Shown piece by piece: positions 25,725-34,687 of a DNA stretch of 64,000 nt (position 1 is its first letter; every line of letters starts with the position of its first letter). The notes under the pieces were generated by a model. It was not told where the DNA came from. It saw nothing but the letters and a program-made list of their open reading frames with translations, and did no database searches. The stretch is from DATFDN01 sp963756545. GTDB taxonomy: Bacteria > Pseudomonadota > Alphaproteobacteria > Acetobacterales > Acetobacteraceae. Made by a program: the position numbers and the translations under genes. Location: the NCBI GenBank assembly GCA_963756545.1, contig CAVWNY010000003.1, positions 1,364,001 through 1,428,000 on the forward strand, given 5' to 3'.

Positions 25725-27314
25725 TTGCAAGACGCTGACCCCCTGCGCGGCACTGGCGTCCGGGCGACCCGGCCGGTTCACGCGAACCTGACCGCCCCGG
25801 CCCTGGTGGCGGCCTCGTTGCGGCGGAACGAGGGGCGGCTGTCCACGGACGGCGCGCTGATCGTGGCGACCGGCGTGCACACCGGCCGGTCGGTTCGGGA
25901 CAAGTTCGTGGTGGACGAACCCTCCGTGCGCGACGAGGTCTGGTGGGGCAAGGTCAACCAGAGATTGGCGCCGGATCGGTTCGCGATCCTGAAGGCGCGC
26001 GTGCAGGCGTATCTGCAAGGCCAGGAGCTGTTCACCCAGGATCTTTACGCGGGTGCCGACCCGGCCCAGCGCGTGCGGGTGCGCCTGGTGACCACCGGGG
26101 CTTGGCAGGCGCTGTTCGCGCGGAACGTGTTCATCCGACCGCCGACGGAGGAGCTGGCTGATTTCCGGCCCGACTACAGGATCCTGCACGCGCCCCATTT
26201 CCACACCGACCCGGCGATCGACGGCGTGCGCGGCGGCACCGCCGTCGCGGTGTCGTTCGAGAGCGGCAGCATCGTCATCGCCGGAACCGAGTACGCGGGG
26301 GAGATCAAGAAGTCGATCTTCGGCGTGATGAACTGGCTCACCCCCGCGCGCGGCGTGCTGCCGATGCACTGCAGCGCCAATGTGGGCGAGGCGGGCGACG
26401 TGGCACTGTTTTTTGGCCTGTCCGGCACCGGCAAGACCACGTTGTCCTCGGACTCGCGGCGCAAGCTGATCGGCGACGACGAGCATGGCTGGGGCGTGGA
26501 TGGTGTCTTCAACTTCGAGGGTGGCTGCTATGCCAAGGTCATCAATCTGTCGCGGGAGGCCGAGCCGGAGATCTGGTCCGCGACGCATCGCTTCGGAACG
26601 GTGCTGGAGAACGTGGCGGCCGACGCGAGGGGGAACCTCGATCTTGCCAACAAGTCGCGCACCGAGAACACGCGCGCCTGCTACCCGGTCGAATACATCC
26701 CCAACGTCGTCATTCCCGGACGCGGCGGGCATCCAAGCAACGTGGTGATGCTGACCGCCGATGCGTTCGGCGTGCTGCCCCCGATCGCCAAGCTGACCCC
26801 GGCGCAGGCGATGTATCATTTCCTGTCGGGCTATACCGCGCGCGTGGCCGGCACCGAGAAGGGGCTTGGCGCCGCGCCGCAGGCGACGTTCAGCGCCTGC
26901 TTCGCCGCGCCCTTCCTGCCGCGTCGCCCCGAGGTGTACGGTCGGATGCTGGAGGAGATGATCCGACGTCATGGCGCCGATTGCTGGCTGGTCAACACCG
27001 GCTGGACCGGCGGCGTGTACGGCGTCGGCCGGCGCATGGGCATCCATCATACCCGCGCTCTGGTGAACGCCGTGCTCGACGGCTCGCTCGCCCGCGTGCG
27101 GTTCCGCGAGGACCCGTTCTTCGGTCTTTCCATCCCAGAGGCGGTGGCGGGCGTCCCGGCCGAGGTGCTGGACCCGCGCCAGGGCTGGGCGGACAAGGCG
27201 GCGTATGACCGCGCCGCGCGCGATCTCGTGGCGCGGTTCGAGGCGAACTTCGCGGGCTTCGCGGCGGACGTGGGGGAGGACGTGCGCGCCGCGGCGATCC
27301 GCGCCGCGGCATAA
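25725..27314 (+). CDS. pckA: Phosphoenolpyruvate carboxykinase (ATP)
   Basis: 529 residues. VHANLTAPALVAASLRR is the family start. GVHTGRSVRDKF, the P-loop GLSGTGKTTLSS (kinase-1a) and LIGDDEHGWG (kinase-2) are intact, as are SRTENTRACYPV and LVNTGWTGG. It converts oxaloacetate and ATP to PEP, the entry to gluconeogenesis. The start is a TTG at 25725 with GGGAG 9 bases upstream; no ATG fits the family N-terminus. It is divergent from trpB across 137 bases. Confidence 0.95.
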   Translation: MQDADPLRGTGVRATRPVHANLTAPALVAASLRRNEGRLSTDGALIVATGVHTGRSVRDKFVVDEPSVRDEVWWGKVNQRLAPDRFAILKARVQAYLQGQELFTQDLYAGADPAQRVRVRLVTTGAWQALFARNVFIRPPTEELADFRPDYRILHAPHFHTDPAIDGVRGGTAVAVSFESGSIVIAGTEYAGEIKKSIFGVMNWLTPARGVLPMHCSANVGEAGDVALFFGLSGTGKTTLSSDSRRKLIGDDEHGWGVDGVFNFEGGCYAKVINLSREAEPEIWSATHRFGTVLENVAADARGNLDLANKSRTENTRACYPVEYIPNVVIPGRGGHPSNVVMLTADAFGVLPPIAKLTPAQAMYHFLSGYTARVAGTEKGLGAAPQATFSACFAAPFLPRRPEVYGRMLEEMIRRHGADCWLVNTGWTGGVYGVGRRMGIHHTRALVNAVLDGSLARVRFREDPFFGLSIPEAVAGVPAEVLDPRQGWADKAAYDRAARDLVARFEANFAGFAADVGEDVRAAAIRAAA

Positions 27315-27331
27315 GCGCAAGGGATGTTGTC

Positions 27332-27346
27332 GCGGCCTGGGGCCGC
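27332..27346 (+). terminator. Putative terminator after pckA
   Basis: A perfect 6-bp GC stem (GCGGCC, loop TGG, GGCCGC) lies 17 bases after the pckA stop and is followed by TGTT, a short U-rich stretch. It would end pckA transcription before the methyltransferase gene. It is short, so the call is tentative. Confidence 0.45.
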
Positions 27347-27364
27347 TGTTACTCCGGCCCCCGC

Positions 27365-28126
27365 ATGAGTGCTCGCCTCCCTGCGTCCCGATCTCCCGCC
27401 CGGCCGACGCGCGACTGGCGCGTGATGCGGCGGCTTCTGGCCGCCGCTTGGCGCGATCCCGGCCAGTTCGCGAGCCGCCGCCTGCCCCGGCTCTGCCCGA
27501 TTTGCGGCTACGACGGTGTGTTCGTCTCGGTCGGCCACCCGCCGCGACGGGATGCGCGTTGCCCGGCGTGCGGCTCGCGCGAGCGCCACCGGCTCGCGCA
27601 TCTCTGGGCCACCGAGGGCGGCGGGGACCGGCTCGCCGGCAAGCGCATTCTGCATTTCGCACCCGAGAAGACCGTGCAGCGGCGGATGCGCGGAAACCCG
27701 CTCTACGAGACCGCCGACCTGCATCAGCCAGGGGTCACGCACCGCCTGGACATCACGCGCATTCCCCTTCCGGACGCGCACTATGACGTGGTGATGGCCC
27801 ACCACGTCCTGGAGCACATTCCCGACGATCGCGCGGCAATGCGCGAGCTGTTCCGCATCCTCGCCCCAGGAGGAGTGGCGGTGCTCAGCGTGCCGATCAA
27901 CGCCTCGCGCGTCGAGACCTACGAGGACCCGGCGATCACCGAGCCGGCCGCGCGCGAGGCCCATTTCTCCGCCCCCGACCACAAGCGGTACTACGGGCTC
28001 GATTTCGCCGACCGGCTGGCGGAGGCGGGGTTCGCGGTCGAGTCGTTCCGCCTGCCTCCCGAGCTTGAGCCCCGCTACGGATTGCTGCGGGCCGAGTGGC
28101 TCTATCTCGCGCGCAAGCCGGGATGA
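27365..28126 (+). CDS. SAM-dependent methyltransferase with N-terminal zinc-ribbon-like Cys pairs
   Basis: 253 residues. Two Cys pairs, CPICGYDG and CPACGSRERH, look like a small metal site around residues 43-75. A methyltransferase type 11 domain follows; the motif after the nucleotide-binding region is YDVVMAHHVLEHIPDD, then LAPGGVAVLSVPI. Related proteins occur in glycan clusters. The substrate is unknown, but the downstream gene is a GT9-type heptosyltransferase and overlaps it by ATGA, suggesting surface glycan modification. Confidence 0.8.
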   Translation: MSARLPASRSPARPTRDWRVMRRLLAAAWRDPGQFASRRLPRLCPICGYDGVFVSVGHPPRRDARCPACGSRERHRLAHLWATEGGGDRLAGKRILHFAPEKTVQRRMRGNPLYETADLHQPGVTHRLDITRIPLPDAHYDVVMAHHVLEHIPDDRAAMRELFRILAPGGVAVLSVPINASRVETYEDPAITEPAAREAHFSAPDHKRYYGLDFADRLAEAGFAVESFRLPPELEPRYGLLRAEWLYLARKPG

Positions 28127-29094
28127 CCGGCATGGCGGGGCAGCCCTCCATCCTGGTCATCAAGCTGGGCGCGTTCGGCAACGTCGTGCTCTCGCTCGGT
28201 GCTTTCGCGTCGATTCGGCGCGAGCACGCGGGCGCCCGCGTCACGCTGCTGACCACGGCACCCTACGCTGCGTGGATGGCGGCCTCGCCCTACTTCGACG
28301 AGGTGTGGATCGACGATCGGCCGGCCTGGTGGGACGTGCCCGGCTGCCTGCGGCTGCGGGGGCGGCTCGTCGCCGGGCGGTTCGCGCGCGTGTACGACCT
28401 CCAGACATCCAGCCGCAGCAATCGCTATTTCCAGCTTTTTCCCCGGCGGGCGCGGCCCGTCTGGTCGGGCATCGCGTCAGGCTGCGCGCTGCCCGACCGC
28501 GACCCCAATCGTGACCTACTGCATGACGCCGACCGCCAGGCCGGGCAGCTTCGCCAGGCCGGCATCGTCTCGGTGCCGCCGGCCGATCTCGCCTGGTGCA
28601 CGGGCGGGATCGCTCGCTTGGGTCTGCCGGAGCGCATCGCGCTGCTGGTGCCGGGAAGCTCCGCGCACCGGCCGGCGAAGCGTTGGCCCGTTGCGCGCTA
28701 CGGCGCGCTCGCGCGCGCGCTGGCCGAGGCGGGATGCGCGCCGGTGGTGCTGGGCGCCGCGAGCGAGGCGGCTCTGGCCGCCGAGATCGGTCGCGCCGCG
28801 CCGGTAATCGACCTGACCGGGCGCACCGGGTTCGGCGACCTCGCGAGCCTCGCGCGCGCGGCTCAGGTCGCGGTGGGCAACGACACCGGGCCCATGCATC
28901 TGATTGCCGCGTCTGGCTGCCCGTCGGTCGTGCTGTTCTCCCGCGATTCCGACCCCGCGCTGTGCGCCCCGCGCGGCCCGCGTGTCGTGCTCCTGCGCCG
29001 TCCGTCGCTCGCCGACCTCGATCTCGCGCCGGTCCGAGACGCCGCGCTAGGCCTGCTCGCGCCGGCTCCTGTCACCGCGCCGGCGCTGGGCTGA
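28123..29094 (+). CDS. Glycosyltransferase family 9 (heptosyltransferase-like)
   Basis: 323 residues. It starts ILVIKLGAFGNVVLSLGAF, the GT9 donor-domain signature. The C-terminal half has LLVPGSSAHRPAKRWPVARY and VAVGNDTGPMHLIAASGCP, which bind ADP-heptose in family members. It likely adds a sugar to lipopolysaccharide core or a related glycan at the cytoplasmic face. It overlaps the preceding methyltransferase (ATGA) and the following MFS gene (TGATG), so the three are probably one transcript. Confidence 0.9.
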   Translation: MTGMAGQPSILVIKLGAFGNVVLSLGAFASIRREHAGARVTLLTTAPYAAWMAASPYFDEVWIDDRPAWWDVPGCLRLRGRLVAGRFARVYDLQTSSRSNRYFQLFPRRARPVWSGIASGCALPDRDPNRDLLHDADRQAGQLRQAGIVSVPPADLAWCTGGIARLGLPERIALLVPGSSAHRPAKRWPVARYGALARALAEAGCAPVVLGAASEAALAAEIGRAAPVIDLTGRTGFGDLASLARAAQVAVGNDTGPMHLIAASGCPSVVLFSRDSDPALCAPRGPRVVLLRRPSLADLDLAPVRDAALGLLAPAPVTAPALG

Positions 29095-30497
29095 TGTCGG
29101 GCCGGGCATTCGGACCGCCGCACACCGGCACCGTGCCCGACCCGGGAGACGGGGTGCCGCTGCCGCAGCGATATTGGGCCATCACGACGATCCTGCTCGG
29201 CCTGACGCTCGCGGTGCTGGACGGCGCCATCGCCAATGTCGCACTGCCGACCATCGCCAGGGACGTGCATGCCAGTCCGGCGGATTCGATCTGGGTGGTC
29301 AACGCCTACCAGCTCACCGTGACAATCTCGCTGCTGCCGCTCGCCTCGCTCGGCGACATCATCGGCTATCGCCTAATCTATCGTTGGGGGCTGGTCGTCT
29401 TCACCCTCGCCTCGCTGGGCTGCGCGCTTTCCAGCTCGCTTGCCTCGCTCACCGTGGCGCGGGTCATCCAGGGGTTCGGGGCGGCCGGGATTATGAGCGT
29501 GAACGGCGCGCTGGTACGGTTCATCTACCCGCGCCGGATGCTCGGGCGGGGGTTCGGCATCAACGCCACCGTCGGCTCGATCTCCAGCGCGGTCGGGCCG
29601 ACCGTAGCGGCGGCCATCCTGTCGGTGGCGAACTGGCCGTGGCTGTTCGCAGTCAATCTGCCGATCGGGGCGGCGGCCATCGTGATGGCCTGGCGCGCGC
29701 TGCCCAGAACCCCCCGCTCGGGCCAGCCCTTCGACATCTCAAGCGCGCTGCTCAGCGCCGTCGTGTTCGGAACGCTCATCACCGGGATCGACGGCCTCGG
29801 CCACGGCGAGCGGGTGGTCGCGGTGGTCGTGCAACTTCTGGTCGCCCTCGCGATGGGCGCCGTCCTGGTGACCCGGCAGATGACGCGCTCGGCGCCGCTG
29901 TTGCCGGTGGACCTGATGCGGATTCCCCTGTTCGCGCTTTCGGTCGCCACGTCGGTCTGCTCGTTCATGGCGCAGGGCATGTCGCTGGTCGCGCTGCCGT
30001 TCCTGTTCGAGGTGACGATGGGGCTTAACGAGGTCACGACCGGGCTGCTGATGACCCCGTGGCCGCTCACGGTGGCGTTGATCGCGCCGATTTCCGGGCG
30101 GCTCTCTGACCGCTATCCCGCGGGCCTGCTCGGCGGGGTCGGGCTGGCGGTGATGGCGGTCGGTCTCGGCCTGCTCGCCCTCCTGCCGGCGCATCCCGCA
30201 TTGCTCGACATCGTCTGGCGAACCGCGATCTGCGGCGTCGGGTTCGGATTCTTCAATACCCCGAACAATCGCGCGATCCTCACCTCGGCGCCCCGTGCGC
30301 GATCGGGCGGCGCGAGCGGGATGCAGGCGACGGCGCGCCTGCTGGGCCAGACGGTCGGCGCGGCGGTTGTCGCGCTGGTGTTCGGCCTGGCACCGCAGAA
30401 CGGCACCATTTTCGTGTTGGTGATCGCTACCGGCATCTCCGTGCTGGCCGCCCTGGTCAGCTTCACCCGCGTGATCGAACGGCGCGGCCCAGCTTAG
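29094..30497 (+). CDS. MFS transporter, DHA2 (EmrB/QacA) family
   Basis: 467 residues with about 14 predicted membrane helices. TM1 contains the family motif LAVLDGAIANVALPTIA (motif D1). The loop between TM2 and TM3 reads LGDIIGYRLIYRWG (motif A), and motif C-like GFGFFNTPNNRAI appears near the end. These are proton-driven drug or metabolite exporters of the inner membrane. The start ATG shares one base with the GT9 stop. No EmrA-type periplasmic adaptor is present. Confidence 0.9.
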   Translation: MSGRAFGPPHTGTVPDPGDGVPLPQRYWAITTILLGLTLAVLDGAIANVALPTIARDVHASPADSIWVVNAYQLTVTISLLPLASLGDIIGYRLIYRWGLVVFTLASLGCALSSSLASLTVARVIQGFGAAGIMSVNGALVRFIYPRRMLGRGFGINATVGSISSAVGPTVAAAILSVANWPWLFAVNLPIGAAAIVMAWRALPRTPRSGQPFDISSALLSAVVFGTLITGIDGLGHGERVVAVVVQLLVALAMGAVLVTRQMTRSAPLLPVDLMRIPLFALSVATSVCSFMAQGMSLVALPFLFEVTMGLNEVTTGLLMTPWPLTVALIAPISGRLSDRYPAGLLGGVGLAVMAVGLGLLALLPAHPALLDIVWRTAICGVGFGFFNTPNNRAILTSAPRARSGGASGMQATARLLGQTVGAAVVALVFGLAPQNGTIFVLVIATGISVLAALVSFTRVIERRGPA

Positions 30498-30597
30498 GTC
30501 GCGCTAAATTCATACCTGATCCGCGCCAGATGCGGAATGCTGTCTCCCGAGCCGGCGTCACTGACCAACGGAGCCGGCCGTAGGGGAGTGTTTCGTC

Positions 30598-31932
30598 ATG
30601 CCCAAATTGTCACGCCGCCGTGCCCTCCAGCTCTCGGCCGCCGCGACCGCCCTGCCGCTGGTGAATATTCACACCGCCACATCCGCCGGGCGCGTGACGT
30701 GCGCCTTCTGGGACCATTGGGTGCCCGCCGGCAACGACGCCATGCGCAAGGTGGTAGCCGAATGGGCGGCGAAGAACCACGTGGATGTGCGGCTCGATTT
30801 CTTGAGCGCGATCGGCAACAAGATCGACCTGACCATGAGCGCGGAGGCGATGGCCAAGACCGGCCATGACGTGTTCGCCTTCGACCAGTGGACGGTCCAC
30901 CAGTGGGCGGACGAGTTGGAGCCGGTGGACGACGTGATGGCCTCGCTGCTGGCCGAGAACGGGCCGGTGATCGAGCCGGCCGAGTACCTCGCCAAGATCA
31001 AGGGGCATTGGATGGCGGTGCCGAGCGGTCCTGGCAGCGCGCCTCTCACGACCTGCGGCCGCATCAGCATGTTGAAGAAATTCGCCGGCCTCGACGTCCA
31101 GGCGATGTACCCGGCGCACGAGGTCACGCCGCCCGAGGCGCCGGACTGGACCTACAACACGATGCTGAAGGCAGCCGAGGCGTGCCACAAGGCGGGGTTC
31201 CCGTTCGCACTGGGCTGCGGGACGACGACGGATTCAGTGCAGACCTGGGGCACCACGTTCGGCGCGTTTGGCGCCGACCTGGTGGACGGCAAGGGGAACG
31301 TGACGGTGGATTCCGACAACGTCCGGGCGGCATTGGATTACGCGAAGAAGATGGCGCCGTTCCTGCCGCCCGACACGGTGAGCTTCGACGACGCCTCCAA
31401 CAACCGGGCGCTGATCTCGGGCAAGAGTGCGCTGATCTGGAATCCGCCTTCCGCCTGGGCGGTGGCCAAGCGCGACGCCCCGCAGGTCGCCGCCGACTGT
31501 TGGACGTTCCCCAACCCGGTCGGTCCCAAGGGCGTGCGGCTCGTACCGATGCGGCCGTATTTCTGGGGCATCTGGAAATTCGCGCGGGACAAGGGACCGG
31601 CCAAGGAGCTGATCCACTGGCTGATGCAGCGTCCGCAGGCCGAGGCGCTGACCACCGCGGTGGTTGGCTACGACATTCCCCCCTTCAAGTCCTTCGATGA
31701 CTTCAAGATCTGGTCCGAGGTCGAGCCGCCGAAGGGCACCGTGTACAACTATCCGCTCCGCCCCTGGCACCAGGCGAAGTATTACGTCCCCGGCTCCGCC
31801 GCCCCGCCCGAGATCGCCGTGCAGCTCTGGAATCGCGGCACCATCCCGACGATGGTTGCCAAGCTGGTCAGCGGCCAGACGCCGGAGCAGGCGATCGCCT
31901 GGGCCAAGAACGAGGTTGAGGGCTTCATGTAG
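30598..31932 (+). CDS. ABC transporter extracellular solute-binding protein (family 1), Tat-exported
   Basis: 444 residues. The N-terminus MPKLSRRRALQLSAAATAL is a twin-arginine signal peptide, cleaved probably after TATSA. The mature part is a family 1 binding protein (ITCAFWDHW-like start, then DVFAFDQWTVHQW, and late PQAEALTTAVVGYDIPPFKS). Such proteins deliver sugars or other organic solutes to inner-membrane permeases. No ABC permease or ATPase is adjacent, so its transporter must be encoded elsewhere or it is an orphan. GGGGAG lies just upstream of the ATG. Confidence 0.87.
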   Translation: MPKLSRRRALQLSAAATALPLVNIHTATSAGRVTCAFWDHWVPAGNDAMRKVVAEWAAKNHVDVRLDFLSAIGNKIDLTMSAEAMAKTGHDVFAFDQWTVHQWADELEPVDDVMASLLAENGPVIEPAEYLAKIKGHWMAVPSGPGSAPLTTCGRISMLKKFAGLDVQAMYPAHEVTPPEAPDWTYNTMLKAAEACHKAGFPFALGCGTTTDSVQTWGTTFGAFGADLVDGKGNVTVDSDNVRAALDYAKKMAPFLPPDTVSFDDASNNRALISGKSALIWNPPSAWAVAKRDAPQVAADCWTFPNPVGPKGVRLVPMRPYFWGIWKFARDKGPAKELIHWLMQRPQAEALTTAVVGYDIPPFKSFDDFKIWSEVEPPKGTVYNYPLRPWHQAKYYVPGSAAPPEIAVQLWNRGTIPTMVAKLVSGQTPEQAIAWAKNEVEGFM

Positions 31933-32037
31933 CGCCCGCGCCACGCCGCTCACGCGCGCCCTTGACTTGCGCGGCCGAAGGGTTGCGCAACAAGGGCGCG
32001 CGGCCAGATGCCGCGGTGGCAGGTGGCAGTGACGGGC

Positions 32038-32946
32038 ATGGACAGCACGGCGGTCGCGGCGGCGGATCATGCGGCGCGGAACTGGCGCTTCGGCGGCGGG
32101 CCGCTGCACCGGGGCGATGACGGATATCGCGCGATGTTCAGCCGGATGCTGCTTGACACGTTCAACCCCTACAAGCCCGCCGTGATCGACTGGCCGGCGC
32201 TGGATCCGGAGGCGCGGCGCCGGCTGATCTCGCTGCCCATCTGGGACATCGCCGTGCAGACCGAGGGCCGCGCGCGCCTGCGCATCCTCTCCTATGCGCG
32301 CCGGCTCGGCGACAAGCTGCTGCGGGAAGCCTTCGAGCTGATGGCCTTCGAGGAGGGCCGCCACAAGGAGGTGCTGTCCCATCTGGTCCGCGCCTACGGG
32401 ATCGAGCTGGATCCGGAGCCCGCCTATCTCGAGCCTCGCGACGCCGAATGGGGGTTCATGGTCACCGGCTACTCGGAGTGCATCGACAGCTTCTTCGCCT
32501 TCGGCTTGTTCGAGCTGGCGCGGCGCTCGGGCTTCTTCCCGCCCGAGCTGGTGGAGACTTTCGAGCCGGTGATCCAGGAAGAGGGACGGCATATCCTGTT
32601 CTTCGTGAACTGGATCGCCTGGCACAAGCGCACCATGCCGCTCTCGCGCCGGCCATGGTTCCTCCTGAAAACTCTGGCCGTTTGGGCGTTCCTGATCCGC
32701 GAGCGCATCGGCCTGGCGCGCGACGTCGGCTCCGGCGGCAAGGAGGATGCGAACTTCACGGTGCAGGGCGCGAACGCGGTGGGCGGGAAGGTCGATACCG
32801 CCGAACTGATGCGCATCTGCCTGGCCGAGAACGACCGCCGGCTGGGCGGCTACGATCAGCGTCTTTTGCGTCCGACGACGGTGCCGCGTTTGGTGCGGAT
32901 TGCGTTGCGGTTCATGGGGCGGCGGAAGCCAGCCTTGGCGTCCTAG
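32038..32946 (+). CDS. Ferritin-like (di-iron fold) protein
   Basis: 302 residues. Two motifs, ELMAFEEGRHKEVL and EPVIQEEGRHILFF, are of the E-x-x-H type that binds two irons in four-helix ferritin-like proteins; an internal Glu-rich helix includes ECIDSFFAFGLFE. A hydrophobic stretch (LLKTLAVWAFLI) follows the second motif. The family name is not certain to me. The reaction is unknown; it could be an oxidase, hydroxylase or iron-storage relative. The ATG at 32038 is preferred over 32008 because it starts the conserved region. An IS630 element begins about 60 bases downstream. Confidence 0.7.
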   Translation: MDSTAVAAADHAARNWRFGGGPLHRGDDGYRAMFSRMLLDTFNPYKPAVIDWPALDPEARRRLISLPIWDIAVQTEGRARLRILSYARRLGDKLLREAFELMAFEEGRHKEVLSHLVRAYGIELDPEPAYLEPRDAEWGFMVTGYSECIDSFFAFGLFELARRSGFFPPELVETFEPVIQEEGRHILFFVNWIAWHKRTMPLSRRPWFLLKTLAVWAFLIRERIGLARDVGSGGKEDANFTVQGANAVGGKVDTAELMRICLAENDRRLGGYDQRLLRPTTVPRLVRIALRFMGRRKPALAS

Positions 32947-32963
32947 TACATCGATTCCTTGGA

Positions 32964-32981
32964 CCCAGCCGTATTGCTGGG
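32964..32981 (+). terminator. Hairpin after the ferritin-like gene
   Basis: A perfect inverted repeat CCCAGC/GCTGGG with a 6-base loop lies 18 bases past the stop and before the IS630 left end. No U-run follows. It could be a terminator remnant; the support is positional. Confidence 0.35.
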
Positions 32982-33007
32982 GTTCCCTCGGTCATGGCGC
33001 ATTCTGT

Positions 33008-34223
33008 ACGGGTTCCGGTACAACTGGTTTCCGGGTGTCGGATCATGGCAGCACCGCGACGCGAGGTCGAGCTGGCCGTCTCAGCGGACGAGCTGGCGCG
33101 ATTGCAGTCAATTGCGCGCTCACGTAAGGAGGCGGCGAGCCGGGTAGACCGGGCTCGGATGCTGCTCGCCTACCGCGACACGCCGTCGTTCTACGCGGTC
33201 GGGCGCGCGATCGGCGTGACGCATCAGACGGTCGAGCGGTGCCTGGACCGGGCGCGGTGGCTGGGCGTCATGGCGGCGCTCGACGACAGTCCGCGTCCCG
33301 GGCGGGAGCCGGTGATCACGTCGGAGGCCAAAGCTTGGCTGATCAACTTGGCTTGCCGCAAGCCCGGGGAGTTGGGTTATCCGCATGAGCTGTGGACTAC
33401 GCGGCTGCTGGCGAGCCACGTGCGCGACCATGGTCCGGCCGCCGGGCACGCCTGCCTCGCCAAGCTGGCGCAAGGCACGGTCTGCAAGCTGCTGGCCGCG
33501 AGCGACATCAAGCCGCACAAGGTCCGCTACTACCTTGAACGGCGTGACCCGGAGTTCGAGCAAAAGAAGGCCGACGTGCTCTGCGTCTATCGTGAAGTCG
33601 AGATGCGGCGTGCGGCAACGGACGGTAGTGGGGAGATGCTCGCCGTGATCTCCTATGACGAGAAGCCCGGCATCCAGGCGCTCGGCACCACCGCCGCCGA
33701 TCTGCCGCCGCAGCCGGGCGAGCATGCGTGCCTGGCGCGCGACCATGAATATGTCCGCCACGGCACATTGTCGCTGCTGGCGGGCATCGACCTGCTGACC
33801 GGGAAGGTGCATGCGCGGGTCGAGAAGCGGCACCGCTCGGTGGAGTTCATCGCCTTCCTCAAGCAACTTGATGCCGCCTATCCCGGCGACACGGCGATCC
33901 GACTGATCCTGGACAACCACTCCGCCCACATCTCCAAGGCGACCCGGGCCTGGCTCGCCACGCAGCGCGCGGGTCGGTTCAACTTCGTCTTCACGCCCAA
34001 GCACGGCTCCTGGCTCAACCTGATCGAGGGCTTCTTCTCCAAGCTGGCCCGCTCCGTCTTGCGCCATATCCGCGTCGCGTCCCAGCAAGAACTGAAGGAC
34101 CGCATCATGGCCGCCATCCACGACATCAACCGCGCACCGGTCATCCATCGCTGGACCTACGGCATCAACGAAGCCACGACCGCGATATGAGTTGCTCCTC
34201 GGAAGCGGTGTACCAGTACCCAC
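33008..34223 (+). mobile_element. IS630-family insertion sequence
   Basis: A single transposase gene is flanked by imperfect terminal inverted repeats. The left end near 33010-33024 reads GGGTTCCGGTACAAC. The right end near 34207-34221, read on the other strand, is GGGTACTGGTACACC, matching at 12 of 15 positions. IS630 elements duplicate a TA target; I cannot fix the exact boundary bases or confirm the duplication by eye. It sits between a ferritin-like gene and a palindromic repeat cluster without visibly breaking a gene. Confidence 0.75.
33045..34190 (+). CDS. IS630 family transposase
   Basis: 381 residues. An N-terminal helix-turn-helix (AIGVTHQTVERCLDRARWLG) binds the ends. The DDE catalytic residues are Asp205 in SYDEKPG, Asp290 in LILDNHSAH and Glu328 in NLIEGFFSKLARS; the second Asp and Glu are 38 apart, close to the D34E spacing typical of IS630. 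All three are present and the frame is intact, so it may be active. An upstream in-frame ATG at 32994 would start outside the inverted repeat, so 33045 is preferred. Confidence 0.92.
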   Translation: MAAPRREVELAVSADELARLQSIARSRKEAASRVDRARMLLAYRDTPSFYAVGRAIGVTHQTVERCLDRARWLGVMAALDDSPRPGREPVITSEAKAWLINLACRKPGELGYPHELWTTRLLASHVRDHGPAAGHACLAKLAQGTVCKLLAASDIKPHKVRYYLERRDPEFEQKKADVLCVYREVEMRRAATDGSGEMLAVISYDEKPGIQALGTTAADLPPQPGEHACLARDHEYVRHGTLSLLAGIDLLTGKVHARVEKRHRSVEFIAFLKQLDAAYPGDTAIRLILDNHSAHISKATRAWLATQRAGRFNFVFTPKHGSWLNLIEGFFSKLARSVLRHIRVASQQELKDRIMAAIHDINRAPVIHRWTYGINEATTAI

Positions 34224-34273
34224 TCTCATTGGAGCGCGAGTCATATCAACGGGCCCTATGCAGATCGCCCCAA

Positions 34274-34353
34274 CCGTCATGGTCGGCGCAAGCCGACCAT
34301 CCACGACTGGCGCGCCCTGAGGTCGTGGATGCTCGCATGCGCGAGCATGACGG
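34274..34353. repeat. Four-arm palindromic repeat, copy 1 (divergent arms)
   Basis: The outer stem CCGTCAT/ATGACGG encloses three hairpins: GGTCGGC-GCAA-GCCGACC, ATCCACGAC ... GTCGTGGAT, and GCTCGC-ATGC-GCGAGC. The architecture matches copies 2-5, but the arm sequences differ and both sides of each stem differ together, so pairing is kept. Confidence 0.75.
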
Positions 34354-34550
34354 GTGGGGAGCGGTCAGGAAATAGGGCCACGCAACATACCTGGGCGAAG
34401 ATTCCGCCCGCTCTTGGGGATAGGCCGACAAAGTCACACGGCTATCGCATATGTCTTCCCCGCCCGAGCGGTGATAACGCAGCAGGAACCGATGATGTTC
34501 AATGACGAGTTCGAGCTGGCCGCACCCTGAGTTATCCGAGCCACCCAACG

Positions 34551-34635
34551 CCGTCATGCCCGGCGAAGGCCGGGCACCCACGTCTTTCCGCCACCAGTGA
34601 AGACGTGGGTGGCCGGCCTTCGCCGGCCATGACGG
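34551..34635. repeat. Four-arm palindromic repeat, copy 2
   Basis: The outer stem is CCGTCAT/ATGACGG. The inner hairpins are GCCCGGC-GAAG-GCCGGGC, ACCCACGTCTT ... AAGACGTGGGT (11 bp) and GGCCGGC-CTTC-GCCGGCC. It lies about 50 bases upstream of the CoA-transferase start, where it may influence expression. Confidence 0.8.
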
Positions 34636-34687
34636 TGTTTGGTCCCCGCCTCTCGGACTCTGGGGTCGGTTCGGCTATACCGCCAGG

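Larger units (their letters stand above)
34224..34687. other. Gene-free interval with two palindromic repeats
   Basis: Between the IS630 right end and the CoA-transferase start there is no credible gene. It holds two copies of the four-arm palindromic repeat (34274-34353 and 34551-34635). The rest, about 34354-34550, is AT-richer than the surroundings and shows no coding or RNA feature I can recognise. Confidence 0.6.

Noticed and set aside
25584..27662. 692-residue reverse frame across pckA
   Set aside because: It is antisense to pckA, has Arg/His-rich shadow composition and no domain.
34274..34635. Integron attC sites as an explanation for the palindromic repeats
   Set aside because: No integrase gene or attC consensus ends were seen, and one copy lies inside a coding sequence.
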